Position numbers and translations under genes: made by a program
From: Chloroflexota bacterium
GTDB lineage: Bacteria > Chloroflexota > Anaerolineae > Anaerolineales > Anaerolineaceae
Direction of reading: 5' to 3'
DNA: 64,000 bases
NCBI GenBank assembly: GCA_021372725.1
Contig: JAJFTV010000071.1
Location: 51,722-115,721 of the forward strand
Shown: in pieces, positions 1 through 9,290 of the stretch
Position numbering within the stretch: position 1 is the stretch's first letter
Layout of the letters: each line of letters starts with the position of its first letter
The notes under the pieces: generated by a model
Database searches by the model: none
Seen by the model: the letters and a program-made list of their open reading frames with translations, nothing else
What the model was told of the DNA's origin: nothing

Positions 1-41
1 TTTGAAATTCTCATCTTGAAAAAACTGAACAAGGTAAACAC

Positions 42-839
42 ATGGACAGGAATAATCACCTGAAATTGAATGGCGGTTTTGGCATCATAAAAATCATTAC
101 TATTATCACTGTTATGGCGATGATGGCCATGCCGGTTGTTTTGCTTAATGGAAAAGATGAACAGAGTGGTATTGCCCGTCAACAACCTGATCCATTGAAT
201 AAGATGGATGAGCAAATTGAAGAAACGGCTACTTTGCCTGCGATGGCGGTTCAGGGGCGATTGGCTTTTCAGGATGCTGAAACCAGAGGGATGATTGTGC
301 AGGTGGGTGAGCCGCTGGAAGATGAAATTGAAGAAAAACACTCATTATTTGATATTTTGTCGCTTTACAGACCTCAACTGAATGAAGACCCGGAGAATGG
401 ATTGGGGTTCACGGAAGGCTGCGAGGTGAGCACCGACCGGGAATTTGAAAGTCAATTATTTGAGTTGATCAACAAGGAAAGGAAGCGCCTGGGGTTGGAT
501 TTGCTGATCTGGAATGAGGATTTGGCCAATGCAGCCCGCAAGCACAGTGCAGATATGGCCTGTAATGATTTTTTCAGCCATACCAATCTGGACGGTGAGA
601 CATTCAATGAACGAATCGCGGCCGAGGGCTATGAATACTATGCCGCCGGAGAGGATTTGTTCGCCGGAGACGACGCCTTCAATACACCCACACAAGCCTT
701 TTATGGTTGGTACAACAGTACCGCTCACTATCGGGTCATGACTCATCCCGACCTGACAGAAGCCGGTATTGGCTATGTTTATTCGGCTGACAGCCGATAT
801 GGGGGGTACTTTACTGCCGATTTTGGTAAACCCAGATAG
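42..839 (+). CDS. CAP-domain (SCP/PR1-like) secreted or membrane-anchored protein
   Basis: 265 aa. One hydrophobic segment at about residues 15-35 follows a short basic N-terminus, so this is a signal anchor or uncleaved signal peptide that places the rest outside the cell. Residues 36-133 are a polar linker. The CAP fold runs from about 134 to the end, starting with a helix FELINKERKRLGL, then a conserved His near 168 (ARKHSAD), SHTNLDG, and GEDLFAG in place of the more usual GENIA-type motif. Bacterial CAP proteins are extracellular and mostly of unknown function. No partner gene is evident, and a decayed nitroreductase fragment follows. Family assignment is firm; function is open. Confidence 0.85.
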   Translation: MDRNNHLKLNGGFGIIKIITIITVMAMMAMPVVLLNGKDEQSGIARQQPDPLNKMDEQIEETATLPAMAVQGRLAFQDAETRGMIVQVGEPLEDEIEEKHSLFDILSLYRPQLNEDPENGLGFTEGCEVSTDREFESQLFELINKERKRLGLDLLIWNEDLANAARKHSADMACNDFFSHTNLDGETFNERIAAEGYEYYAAGEDLFAGDDAFNTPTQAFYGWYNSTAHYRVMTHPDLTEAGIGYVYSADSRYGGYFTADFGKPR

Positions 840-903
840 AGGTGTGGAAAATTATGTTTTTCCCCATCCCGCTCTGTACACACGGGATGGGAAGGAGGGA
901 CTT

Positions 904-1014
904 GTGGACGTTTACGAAGCAATGGCTGCCCGAAAGACGATCCAAGATTTTGCGCCGGTCGAAATCAGCCCGGAGATGATAAAAAGATCATCCGGTGCAG
1001 TGTGGAAAACATGA
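904..1014 (+). pseudogene. Nitroreductase N-terminal remnant
   Basis: A GTG-initiated reading frame encodes VDVYEAMAARKTIQDF and about 20 more residues. This matches the N-terminus of nitroreductase-family flavoproteins (M-D-V-Y-E-A-I-x-x-R-R-T/S-I-R-x-F), then loses similarity and stops after 36 codons. The FMN-binding core (normally about 170-200 aa) is absent and the next gene lies on the opposite strand. This is a truncated remnant. It does not overlap the functional part of any neighbour. Confidence 0.6.
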
Positions 1015-1061
1015 GCGATTTTTACCTTATGGCAACCTTCCAGCAGCAAATGACTTGCCTG

Positions 1062-2093
1062 TTATTGGGCCTGGAGGGTTTCCACAACCGATACAGGAAC
1101 CCATAATGCGCCATTCCAGAAGGGAGACATTTTGGCAGCACTTCCAAAAACATCGATGCTCGGGACGGGAGCAGAGGGGTCCTGAATGAACTGCAGGAGT
1201 GCTTCACAATCATCGTTAATGTTCCATTGCGCATACGTCTCAGACAGGACGGCCGGAATATCATGATAAATTGCAATCAACATCTGCTGTCCACGGAGAT
1301 CCACATTGAACAGTCCGGAATTGGTTGTCGACTGGAAGAGGACGGCAGGAAGCTCCAAAAGCGATGTTGGTTGGGAAAGATTATCATTGCTGAGCTTATA
1401 TAGGGTCGTACCCTGTTCCACATATTCGTTAAACGTAAATATAATGGAACGGTCCGGTGTAACCGGCATTTCCAAAACAACGGCAGTATTGGCTTCATTC
1501 ACGTTCACAGTACCAAGCATTCTGACGGCAAACATGGATATGGGGATTTCATAGGTTTGCTCTTCGGTGCTGACCGCCGTGATCTTTTCTTCGCGTACAT
1601 AACCGTATGGAAGGGGTTCTCCGCTTGTCGGGTCGCTGAAATGCTTTTCCGGCGTGTCGGCAGGAAGCGGGGTGGCCAGCAGGGTGTCAAGCAAATGCAC
1701 ATCCTGCCCATCGAACCCGATAATCGTCCGGCTGACTGTGATGACTTCCATAGAGTACGCCCATTCCGTCCCGTCCCAGGTGGCAGTAACGTCACCGTTG
1801 GCGTTTTTCACCACCCAGGCGTTGTTTTCAAACACCATTTCTGCATTGTTGGCGGCGGACAACCCCACATCGACTGTCGGCTGTGGCGGTACTTCGGGCG
1901 TTGATGTAGCGGGGATGGGCATCACGGTACTGGTGGAGACAGGTGTTGAAGTCGATATTGATACAGCGGTTTCGGTGGGAGCGGATGTGGATGTTGACAT
2001 ACCAATCTCGGTTTGAACAGTACCAGCCGTTGGTGAACAACTTGCCAGAAAAACCGCGGCAAATAAAATTGTAAAAATTCTTTTAATATTCAT
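1062..2093 (-). CDS. Secreted lipoprotein of unknown function
   Basis: About 343 aa from the ATG at 2093, which has a CAGGAA ribosome-binding site 5 nt upstream; an in-frame start 18 nt earlier is less likely. The N-terminus is a lipoprotein signal (basic start, hydrophobic core, lipobox LASC), so the mature protein would be lipid-anchored at the Cys. A Ser/Thr/Pro-rich linker follows (about residues 25-70), then a mostly beta-type domain with no family I recognise. It is transcribed alone on the minus strand. This layout is common for Chloroflexota surface proteins; no function can be assigned. Confidence 0.75.
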   Translation of the reverse strand: MNIKRIFTILFAAVFLASCSPTAGTVQTEIGMSTSTSAPTETAVSISTSTPVSTSTVMPIPATSTPEVPPQPTVDVGLSAANNAEMVFENNAWVVKNANGDVTATWDGTEWAYSMEVITVSRTIIGFDGQDVHLLDTLLATPLPADTPEKHFSDPTSGEPLPYGYVREEKITAVSTEEQTYEIPISMFAVRMLGTVNVNEANTAVVLEMPVTPDRSIIFTFNEYVEQGTTLYKLSNDNLSQPTSLLELPAVLFQSTTNSGLFNVDLRGQQMLIAIYHDIPAVLSETYAQWNINDDCEALLQFIQDPSAPVPSIDVFGSAAKMSPFWNGALWVPVSVVETLQAQ

Positions 2094-2315
2094 ATTTTCC
2101 TGAAAAGTCAAAACCTGGTAAACGATTCTCTATCATTCAAATAAATAATTTGAAGGCAAATTGTGCTACGCCTTTTACCCTAGAATTATATCAATCCTTC
2201 TCAAGAAAATACAAAGAACGCCCCCCACATGTAGAACGTTTTACTCTTCTTGATCTTACACTCTCATCATTGCCCCGAACGGACACTTGTCCTTACAGCT
2301 CAGTTGATTGATTAA

Positions 2316-2353
2316 AATTGGTGCATTCAAGGCTTAGAATGAATGCACCAATT
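2316..2353 (-). terminator. Intrinsic terminator of the ABC export operon
   Basis: A perfect 14-bp inverted repeat (2316-2329 and 2340-2353) with a 10-nt loop lies 28 bp downstream of the HlyD-type gene. Read on the minus strand it is followed by TTTTAAT. It closes the 7627-2381 operon. Confidence 0.75.
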
Positions 2354-2380
2354 ATTTGATTCCGCCGTGTTTATTATTTG

Positions 2381-3589
2381 TTATTCTTCGAAATTTACTG
2401 ATATCGTCATTCCCCATCGCAAGCGTGGATCCGTATCATCCAGGCGAATGCGTGCTGTGTAAAGAATATCGCCGCTTTTTTCGATGTAATCCAGTGAGAT
2501 CCGGTCAACTGTTCCCTTGAGCACCAGATCAGGGAGGGCATCGACGGTGAGGGTCACCGGTTTGCCAGGGTCGATTCTCGCGACTTTGATTTCATCCAGG
2601 TCGGTTGTTTCGATATACCACTGCGAAAAATCAGCCAAACGCACAACAGGTTCTTCGGGTGAGACAGTCTGACCTATTGTCATATCGACAGAGGTTACTA
2701 CCCCGTCAAACGGCGCGGTCAGAGTCATCAAATCCAATGTTTTTTGGGCTGCATCCACGTGCGCTTGAGCTGAATCTACCTGGGCATTTGCGAGGGCCAA
2801 CTGGTCCGGGTCCGGGCCGTTTTGACGATCATCATAATCCAGCTTGGCCTGATTCACGGTCTGGTCGGCGTTATCGGCGTTAGCCTGGGCCTGTTCCAGG
2901 TCATACACCAACTGGTCATGGGCTCGAACAGCATCGTCATAAACCTTTTGTGCATCATCCAAATCAGTCTGAGCATTTTGGCGGGTTGTGTTATTCTCAT
3001 CCAGGTTATTATATTTATCAAAAGTATCCTGGGCGTCATTCAGGTTATCCTGTTCATCCTGTACTTTGGTCCAGGCATCATCGATCTTATCTTGATAGGA
3101 CTGCGTATCCATATCCGATAACGTTTGGTGCGCATCGATGGCAGCTAATTTCGCCTCTACAAAGGCCTGATAGGCCCTGGACTCATCCAACCTGGCATTT
3201 TGGTTGAGATCATCCAACGCTTGTTGGGCCGTGGTCAATTCCAGTTCGGCAGCCTTTAAATCGGATTGGGCAGTTTCGGGATTGCCCAGTACAGCCAGAA
3301 TATCACCAGTTTTGACAGACTGGCCTTCTTCGATCTGGATATCCGCTACTTCGCCGGCTGATTGGAAGCTCAACCAAACTGAATCAGTTGGCTCCAGCCT
3401 TCCTGCGACGATCACGCCGCCCGCCATCAAGCTATTATTGGAGATCACCGGCGTGGCTGTGTCAGCCGTTTGTGAACCTGATCCTGTATTTTGGACCGCG
3501 CCACATCCAGAAAGCAATACACCGATCAGGACAAGCGTCAGGATCGGGATGGCCGTAATTATGGGTTTGGAAAGATGTTTTGTGTTCAT
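2381..3589 (-). CDS. HlyD/MacA-type efflux adaptor lipoprotein
   Basis: 402 aa. The N-terminus is a lipoprotein signal with lipobox LSGC (Cys near 29). A lipoyl/barrel-sandwich half follows (AGEVADIQIEEGQSVKTGD), then a long Asp/Gln/Ala-rich coiled coil at about 120-275. The second lipoyl half (APFDGVVTSVDMTIGQTV) and a beta-barrel domain end the protein. This is the order expected of membrane-fusion proteins of MacAB-like exporters. It is the last gene of an operon after the permease, with a 25-bp gap. It probably links the FtsX permease to its substrate outside the membrane; the substrate is unknown. The ribosome-binding site is AAAGGA. Confidence 0.88.
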   Translation of the reverse strand: MNTKHLSKPIITAIPILTLVLIGVLLSGCGAVQNTGSGSQTADTATPVISNNSLMAGGVIVAGRLEPTDSVWLSFQSAGEVADIQIEEGQSVKTGDILAVLGNPETAQSDLKAAELELTTAQQALDDLNQNARLDESRAYQAFVEAKLAAIDAHQTLSDMDTQSYQDKIDDAWTKVQDEQDNLNDAQDTFDKYNNLDENNTTRQNAQTDLDDAQKVYDDAVRAHDQLVYDLEQAQANADNADQTVNQAKLDYDDRQNGPDPDQLALANAQVDSAQAHVDAAQKTLDLMTLTAPFDGVVTSVDMTIGQTVSPEEPVVRLADFSQWYIETTDLDEIKVARIDPGKPVTLTVDALPDLVLKGTVDRISLDYIEKSGDILYTARIRLDDTDPRLRWGMTISVNFEE

Positions 3590-3614
3590 TTTTATCCTTT
3601 TTGTGATTTTAGAA

Positions 3615-6029
3615 TTATTCGTAGGCTAAAACTTCGCGAATGGTCAACTTTGTGGCGCTGCGCGCCGGCATATAACTTGCCAAAATGGAAAGTACCGATA
3701 CAATCACAAACCAGACGATAAAGCCGGTCAGAGTAAAGCCGTACTGAGATGGGGCGCCAAATAACGCGCGGGTGACCAGGTCTGACATCAATTTGCTGAT
3801 CGGGAAGGACAATAGTGCACCAAGCAGCCAGCTTATCCACCCAATGCCCAGACCTTCAACCAACACCATCTTCATCAGAATCGAATCGGAAGCACCGATT
3901 GAGCGCATTACTCCGATCTCGCGAGTACGGTCCATTACATTCATGCTCATTGTCCCGGCTAACCCGATGCTCCCTACCAGAGCTGTCAGGATTGCCAGAA
4001 TGAGCAATAAATTGGTTAAAACTGCAAAGGATGCAGCCGAAGAATCGTTAATTTTGCTGCCCGTCGTCAGATCGCTGACCTGGATGTTGTTGGCATCCAA
4101 CAAGGACTGGAGCTTGCCGGCCAGTTCTTTTTGAGCTGCACTGTCCGGGTGATTCCTGGCGACAATACGATAAGTGGAGGTTTGGTTTTGTACCTGACCA
4201 GGTAATGTGGAAAGGTAATCCTGGTTAACATAGGCTGCCAGGCCGCCAATCTTGCCGCCAAGCTGGAAGAAACCGACTACCACCCAATCCGTGGTACTGT
4301 CATCAATTTGCAGTTCCAGGGTATCGCCTACCTTTAGGGAAGGAAATCTTTCTTGAAACTGGTCATTCAAGACAATTGCGTTCTGATCCTCCGGTACCAG
4401 CCAGCGCCCGGCAAGTAAAATGGGTTTGATCAACTGGCTGCCTCCCGGAACCGCAACCAGGCTGACGCTATCACCAATAGAACCATCCGGGCGTACAAGT
4501 GAGCTTTTCAATGAGTTCCAGGCTTCCACATTGGAAATTTCCGGTACCGTTGACAGAATTTGGTCGATCTCATCTATGCGGTAAGGCCGTGTGAGCGAAA
4601 GGTTTAAATCGGCCAGGAAATATTGGCTGATCTGATCGATGTACTTGGATAGTGAAATACGCACGCTGAACACAGAGATGAATACCGCTCCTGCCAAAGT
4701 AAGGGTAATCAGAGTCAAAGCCAGACGACCTTTGCGGCGGAAAATATTGCGGATGGCGATCAATAACGGTCTGGAAAGGCTGTGAATTTGTGCAAGTAAT
4801 CGGTCGACCCAACCTTTGCCGGATTCATCCAACTGGCGGACGCCGCTCAAGGCTTCCTGGACAGAAATCCCTACCCCTTGTTGGATCGGAAAAAAAGCCG
4901 CGACTTGCGGAACGAGCATTGCAAGCGCCAACTCGATGATCATGACGACCGGTTCGAAATGGGCCCCGCTGTAATTGAAATTAATCGTGGAGGCTAAATA
5001 CTGATCCAACTGGTTGGCTGCAATATTCGCCAGCGGATAGGCTATGACAAAGGCCAGGATTCCAAAAATGAAGATCAGGGTCATATAAATTAAAGTGATC
5101 TGGCTGCGTTTTGCCCCAACGGTTTTCATAATACCGATTTGTTGAATTTGTTGGTCGAGCAAGGATTGCAGCGTGTTCGTGATCAGAAAAGCGCTCAAGA
5201 ATATGACCAGAAAGCCGAGCAGAATCAGAACCCCGGTAATAGCATCCACCAATTCTTTGTTAGGATGGTGTAACGGACTTTGGGTGGAGAGGTTGGTGAC
5301 CATAACGTGGTTGTTTTCCAGATCCTGTCGAACGACATCCGCAACCGTGGTCCGATTGGCTTCCAGCGTTGGGTCATTGTTAATAATGATGAGCAGCTCG
5401 TTATATAAATCCGGCGAGTCGATTTGCAACCATTCCAGAGTATTTTCGGTAACGTAACCAGTAATCGGTGTATTGAAAAAGCCGCCGTTTACAGCGTCAG
5501 AACCGAGCGATTGGTCTTTGACAATTCCAACGACTTGTAAAGAAAAAGTGTCGCCGGCGGGGTCACGTAAGATAATCCAATCACCAAGACTAACCTGTAT
5601 ATCTTTCAGTTTGTGGTCAGCCAGTACGATTTGGTGATCCCTGGGAGGCCAGTCACCATCCAAAACTTTAACCTGGTTGATCTGGCTGTTATCAAAATCT
5701 TTACTTGTAACACTGATGGAGTCCCATATACCCCCACTTGGCCCTTTGACCTGCAAGTGTACCTGGCGGGTGGCTTCAACATACTCAACGCCTTCCAAAT
5801 GACCAACCCTGGCCACGTTATCCTGGTTGATCAGGCTGGTTTGAATCTGAATATTCGCCGGATTAATAGCCTGATATCCGACTTGCATATCACTGTTAAT
5901 GGATAAATACGTCTTGGCTATGATTCCAGCAGCAAATAAACCAGCGGCAATGGAAGCAATGACCAGAAGCGACCTGGATTTATTTTTCCAGAGGTCGGAG
6001 AAAATTTTTTGCCAACGTGGACGGTTCAT
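3615..6029 (-). CDS. ABC transporter permease, duplicated FtsX/MacB type
   Basis: 804 aa from the ATG at 6029, which has AGAGG 8 nt upstream; a GTG at 6038 is also in frame. Layout: one N-terminal membrane helix, a large extracytoplasmic MacB-like domain, a first FtsX block of three to four helices (about 260-390), a further helix near 430, a second periplasmic domain, and a second FtsX block ending in SATKLTIREVLAYE. This is the 8-10-helix form encoded as a single polypeptide. It sits between two ATPase genes and the HlyD-type adaptor in one operon. The likely role is export of lipoproteins, peptides or drugs by mechanotransmission. Confidence 0.88.
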   Translation of the reverse strand: MNRPRWQKIFSDLWKNKSRSLLVIASIAAGLFAAGIIAKTYLSINSDMQVGYQAINPANIQIQTSLINQDNVARVGHLEGVEYVEATRQVHLQVKGPSGGIWDSISVTSKDFDNSQINQVKVLDGDWPPRDHQIVLADHKLKDIQVSLGDWIILRDPAGDTFSLQVVGIVKDQSLGSDAVNGGFFNTPITGYVTENTLEWLQIDSPDLYNELLIIINNDPTLEANRTTVADVVRQDLENNHVMVTNLSTQSPLHHPNKELVDAITGVLILLGFLVIFLSAFLITNTLQSLLDQQIQQIGIMKTVGAKRSQITLIYMTLIFIFGILAFVIAYPLANIAANQLDQYLASTINFNYSGAHFEPVVMIIELALAMLVPQVAAFFPIQQGVGISVQEALSGVRQLDESGKGWVDRLLAQIHSLSRPLLIAIRNIFRRKGRLALTLITLTLAGAVFISVFSVRISLSKYIDQISQYFLADLNLSLTRPYRIDEIDQILSTVPEISNVEAWNSLKSSLVRPDGSIGDSVSLVAVPGGSQLIKPILLAGRWLVPEDQNAIVLNDQFQERFPSLKVGDTLELQIDDSTTDWVVVGFFQLGGKIGGLAAYVNQDYLSTLPGQVQNQTSTYRIVARNHPDSAAQKELAGKLQSLLDANNIQVSDLTTGSKINDSSAASFAVLTNLLLILAILTALVGSIGLAGTMSMNVMDRTREIGVMRSIGASDSILMKMVLVEGLGIGWISWLLGALLSFPISKLMSDLVTRALFGAPSQYGFTLTGFIVWFVIVSVLSILASYMPARSATKLTIREVLAYE

Positions 6030-6082
6030 TTGAAACACCTCTGTATTCTCATCATTGATATATCCTTTTACGCACTCGTCGA

Positions 6083-6814
6083 TTAATTTTGCGCAAGACG
6101 ACCGTCGTGTAAATGGACCACCCGATCCGTTTTGGCTGCTAACCCCGGATCATGGGTCACCATGACCACCGTCTTGCCTTTTGCCACCAGGTTGGAGAAC
6201 AATTCAAATACAGCTTCAGCCGTTTTTGAATCCAAATTTCCTGTCGGTTCGTCGGCGATCAGGATGGGAGGATCATTGGCCATCGCTCGGGCAATGGCAG
6301 CAGTCTGCTGCTGACCCCCGGAAACTGCTGCCGGGATCTTGCTGGCGAAATCTGCCAGGCCAACCATGTCCAGCAAATCACGCGCACGCGGTTCGCGGTC
6401 GGATTGCGGATAGGTGTTGCAAAAATCCATGGGCAGCATGACATTTTCCAATAAAGATAGAGTGGGTAGAAGTTGATAGAACTGGAATACAATACCCAGG
6501 TTCTTCCCTCGCCAGATTGACATGGGGCTTTCCTTCAAGTTGTGTATCGGTATTCCTGCGATGGTGACGGATCCCTGGGTGGGATGATCGATTCCGGTAA
6601 TCATATTGGCCAGTGTAGATTTTCCGCTGCCTGATTTGCCTACCACGCTGACAAATTCGCCGGCATAAAAATCGATCGAGATGTTATTTAATGCAACAAA
6701 ATCCATTCCACCGGTATGAAAGACCTTCGTAATGTCCTTCATCTGGATCAAGCATTTAATATTCGGTTTCGCTTCTGCTTTATTTTTCAAATAATCGCCG
6801 TCAATAGGTTTCAT
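6083..6814 (-). CDS. ABC transporter ATP-binding protein (LolD/MacB type), copy 1
   Basis: 243 aa. Walker A is GKSGSGKST at 59-67, Walker B is ILIADEPTGNLD, and the switch His is in VMVTHD. The signature region reads VSGGQQQTAAIARA: the Arg normally after QQQ is Thr here, whereas the neighbouring ATPase keeps it. A 24-residue polar N-terminal extension precedes the ABC domain. The gene lies 53 bp upstream of the permease and 30 bp downstream of the second ATPase, so the permease may be served by a heterodimeric ATPase pair. Confidence 0.88.
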   Translation of the reverse strand: MKPIDGDYLKNKAEAKPNIKCLIQMKDITKVFHTGGMDFVALNNISIDFYAGEFVSVVGKSGSGKSTLANMITGIDHPTQGSVTIAGIPIHNLKESPMSIWRGKNLGIVFQFYQLLPTLSLLENVMLPMDFCNTYPQSDREPRARDLLDMVGLADFASKIPAAVSGGQQQTAAIARAMANDPPILIADEPTGNLDSKTAEAVFELFSNLVAKGKTVVMVTHDPGLAAKTDRVVHLHDGRLAQN

Positions 6815-6844
6815 AATTCTCTTTAATCGGTCACTCCTCGACCG

Positions 6845-7627
6845 CTATGAATTCAGGATTTGTCCGTCAGCTATTTTCAGCGTGCGGGTTGATCGGTTTG
6901 CAAAATTCGTATCATGGGTAACCATAAAAATCGTTTTGCCAAACTTGACCAGGTTTTCGAAAATGTTGAAGATCACTTCGGCAGTGGCCGAGTCCAGACG
7001 CCCGGTCGGCTCATCCGCTACGATCAAGGGTGGATCATTGGCCAATGCCCGAGCGATAGCTACACGCTGCTGCTGCCCCCCGGAAATTTCCGAGGGATAT
7101 TTGTAAGCATGTTCTTCCAGTTCAACCATGCGCAGCAGTTCCAGAGCTCGTTCTTTGCTGGGTCCTGAACGAAAATTCCCACTAAAATCAATTGGTAGCA
7201 GCACGTTATTAATCAGGTTCAGTCCAGGCATCAGATAAAAGGACTGGTAAATCATGCCCAGGTTGTGACCCCGCCAGGTGGTTAGTTGCTCCTCGTTCAT
7301 GCTGTGGATAGCTGTGTCTCTAAACCAGACTTCGCCGCTGGTGATGTGATCGACGCCTGTAATCAAATTGATCAAGGTAGTTTTTCCGGCACCAGATTTT
7401 CCAATCACAGTGAGCAATTCACCTGCGTAAACATCCAGGTCAACGGACTTTAAAGCCGGAAAATCTCCCGCTGTAGTCTGATAAATCTTTGTTAAACCTC
7501 GCGTGCGAATCAGCGGCTGGAGGGGTTGACTGCTATTTTTTGCCGATAAACTGTCTTTGTCCAAAGTCGATTGCTCCTTGAAATCATAAATAAACCCTGC
7601 TAAAATATATTTATCAACATGGTACAT
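6845..7627 (-). CDS. ABC transporter ATP-binding protein (LolD/MacB type), copy 2
   Basis: 260 aa, first gene of the operon. Walker A is GKSGAGKTT at 76-84, the signature is ISGGQQQRVAIARA, Walker B is LIVADEPTGRLD, and the switch His is in FMVTHD. The N-terminal 38 residues are variable and the start could be later. It is clearly homologous to the next gene and probably arose by duplication. A sigma-70 promoter and an imperfect palindrome lie upstream, facing a divergent TetR gene, which suggests control by that repressor. Confidence 0.88.
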   Translation of the reverse strand: MYHVDKYILAGFIYDFKEQSTLDKDSLSAKNSSQPLQPLIRTRGLTKIYQTTAGDFPALKSVDLDVYAGELLTVIGKSGAGKTTLINLITGVDHITSGEVWFRDTAIHSMNEEQLTTWRGHNLGMIYQSFYLMPGLNLINNVLLPIDFSGNFRSGPSKERALELLRMVELEEHAYKYPSEISGGQQQRVAIARALANDPPLIVADEPTGRLDSATAEVIFNIFENLVKFGKTIFMVTHDTNFANRSTRTLKIADGQILNS

Positions 7628-7636
7628 TAATAGATA

Positions 7637-7657
7637 ATGTAGTATAATAGACTATGT
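7637..7657. promoter_or_regulatory. Candidate TetR operator (imperfect palindrome)
   Basis: A 21-bp imperfect dyad whose best half-site match is TAGT/ACTA around an AT-rich centre. It lies between the -10 element of the ABC operon and its first codon, a position where repressor binding would block transcription. The assignment to the adjacent TetR protein is inference. Confidence 0.35.
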
Positions 7658-7668
7658 TCATTATTTAT

Positions 7669-7696
7669 ATTGTACTTTATTAATCGCTCTTGTCAA
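7669..7696 (-). promoter_or_regulatory. Sigma-70 promoter of the ABC export operon
   Basis: On the minus strand, TTGACA (7691-7696), a 16-nt spacer and TACAAT (7669-7674). It is directed at the ATPase gene starting at 7627. Confidence 0.7.
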
Positions 7697-7870
7697 TGGA
7701 TAAATCTGGAAATTATAAATTTGGATATGTAAATCGGAAAAATTAACAAATTTTTAACTTCCTCCAAAGAAGGATAAAATCATTCCAGTTGGCTTAAGCA
7801 CAGAGCTTCCGATTGATTTTCAACCTGATTGTCAGTGCTGCCTCCAACAACTCCCAGCGAAGGAAAGAAA

Positions 7871-8533
7871 ATGGATAACTCCGAGCAAACCATACGTAAA
7901 GAAGACCGACGCATCACCCGCACCCGAACTGCATTGAGGCGTTCGTTTCGCGACCTGGTCAAGGAAAAGGGTTATGAAGCGGTTACCATTGAAGAAATAA
8001 CCGAACGGGCCAATCTGGGTCGCACAACTTTTTACCTGCATTATCGCGATAAAGAAGATTTGTTTCTCGAAGATTTCGAGAACAAGCTATTTGCCCAGGT
8101 AGAAAATGTTAGCCCACGACCGTTGATCCAATGGTTTTCGAAAGGCGAAGACAATATTGTTAAGGCCGTATTTGAAATGGTGTTGGAAAACGCCGATCTT
8201 TTTCAGGCCTTAACCAAAGAACAATCCAATAAGGTTTATTACCGTTTTCGGGATATTCACGTAAAAGCTGTATCGAAACTGATCCAGGAATCTCCCGCTT
8301 TTCAACAGCGGATCCAAAATGTTAATTTCATCCTGGATTTCATTCTCAATTATTATTCAGGCGCATTGTGGGCTTGCATCGTCTGGTGGGTGGAACAAGG
8401 TTTTAAACCAGGCAGTGAAGAAATGACTGATTCATTTTTGACCATGTTCAGCCCGGGGTTATTAGTAGTTATATCCAGGGAAAAAAAACCGGAAATTGTA
8501 CAAAATATAGCCAAAAATAATACCTGCAGGTGA
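7871..8533 (+). CDS. TetR/AcrR family transcriptional regulator
   Basis: 220 aa from the ATG at 7871, preceded by GAAGGAAAG; an upstream in-frame start lacks such a site. The N-terminal HTH is typical: TRTALRRSFRDLVKEKGYEA, then TIEEITERANLGRTTFYLHY. The C-terminal ligand/dimer domain is like those of the TetR_C_7 type. It is divergent from the ABC exporter operon with a 243-bp shared intergenic region, the classical layout for a local repressor of an efflux system. The inducer is unknown. Confidence 0.88.
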   Translation: MDNSEQTIRKEDRRITRTRTALRRSFRDLVKEKGYEAVTIEEITERANLGRTTFYLHYRDKEDLFLEDFENKLFAQVENVSPRPLIQWFSKGEDNIVKAVFEMVLENADLFQALTKEQSNKVYYRFRDIHVKAVSKLIQESPAFQQRIQNVNFILDFILNYYSGALWACIVWWVEQGFKPGSEEMTDSFLTMFSPGLLVVISREKKPEIVQNIAKNNTCR

Positions 8534-8654
8534 ACTACTTGAGCAGATTAGACGTTAAGATCTATATAACCTCGCGCGGGGTAGAATATTCCTCCAGTTG
8601 TTTTCTTTCGGCTATCACTTTTCCCTGTCCTGGTTGAGGCATGACAGGGATGAG

Positions 8655-8754
8655 CTCGATGAGAGCCGGGTACAGCCGTCTCGCCCAAATCGAACGGAAC
8701 CCGATCCGGTTCCTTGTGGTTCAAAGCCGTCAAAACCCGTTCGCGAGAGTTCAT
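8655..8754 (-). pseudogene. Uroporphyrinogen-decarboxylase-family N-terminal remnant
   Basis: The frame starting at 8754 encodes MNSRERVLTALNHKEPDRVP followed by FDLG. This is the conserved N-terminus of the URO-D/MtaA-like family found in many anaerobes. Similarity ends after about 30 codons and the frame then runs through unrelated residues. The roughly 300-aa barrel is missing, so only a 5' stub remains between the TetR gene and a membrane protein gene. Confidence 0.6.
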
Positions 8755-8807
8755 CTGTAAATTTCCTTCCTTTGCAAGCGTTACCAGGAATTAGATTTTG
8801 AACTTTA

Positions 8808-9290
8808 TCAACAGATATTCTTTAAACACGATGGCAGGGTTCGTTCTGCGTTACGGATGGCATCCAGTTCCGAAAATACTGTTTCAAGCAACCTCTCTTG
8901 TTGATTTACCCCACCCCTTTTGTACATCGCAAACCCCATGGTTCCCAACAAAAAGATTGTGGTTGCCGCGGTGACGAGCCACAATCCCCGGTTCAACCGG
9001 AACATGGGCGGACCCATCAAGAGAATCGAGCCGAAGAAGAGCATGAGATAGGGTATGAGGATGCTGTAACGCGCTGGAGAGCGGAACCCGATTGGCTGGA
9101 TGTATACCACGGAAACCAGAAGTAAAACGAATGTGAGAAATACTGCCAATCTGATCCATTGCCGCCAGTATTCACCCGCGCGGCAGAACGCGAAAAGAGC
9201 AATAGCAGCCGGTCGTTGTAATAATTCCTCCTGGGATCTACAAGAAAAGGTCGAATCCAAAAATGTGGAACTCAACCAGAATACCGGCAA
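8808..9290 (-). CDS. Small membrane protein, possible C-terminal fragment of a polytopic enzyme
   Basis: Up to 160 aa with three hydrophobic segments (VFLTFVLLLVSVVYI, YLMLFFGSILLMGPP, LWLVTAATTIFLLG). The SPARYSILIPYLMLFF stretch recalls the last helices of membrane glycosyltransferases, but I cannot confirm this. The only ATG lies inside the 3' end of the preceding gene (53-bp overlap). A strong AGGAGG sits just after that gene's stop but has no in-frame start behind it. It may be a 5'-truncated remnant or use an unusual start. Confidence 0.4.
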   Translation of the reverse strand: MPVFWLSSTFLDSTFSCRSQEELLQRPAAIALFAFCRAGEYWRQWIRLAVFLTFVLLLVSVVYIQPIGFRSPARYSILIPYLMLFFGSILLMGPPMFRLNRGLWLVTAATTIFLLGTMGFAMYKRGGVNQQERLLETVFSELDAIRNAERTLPSCLKNIC

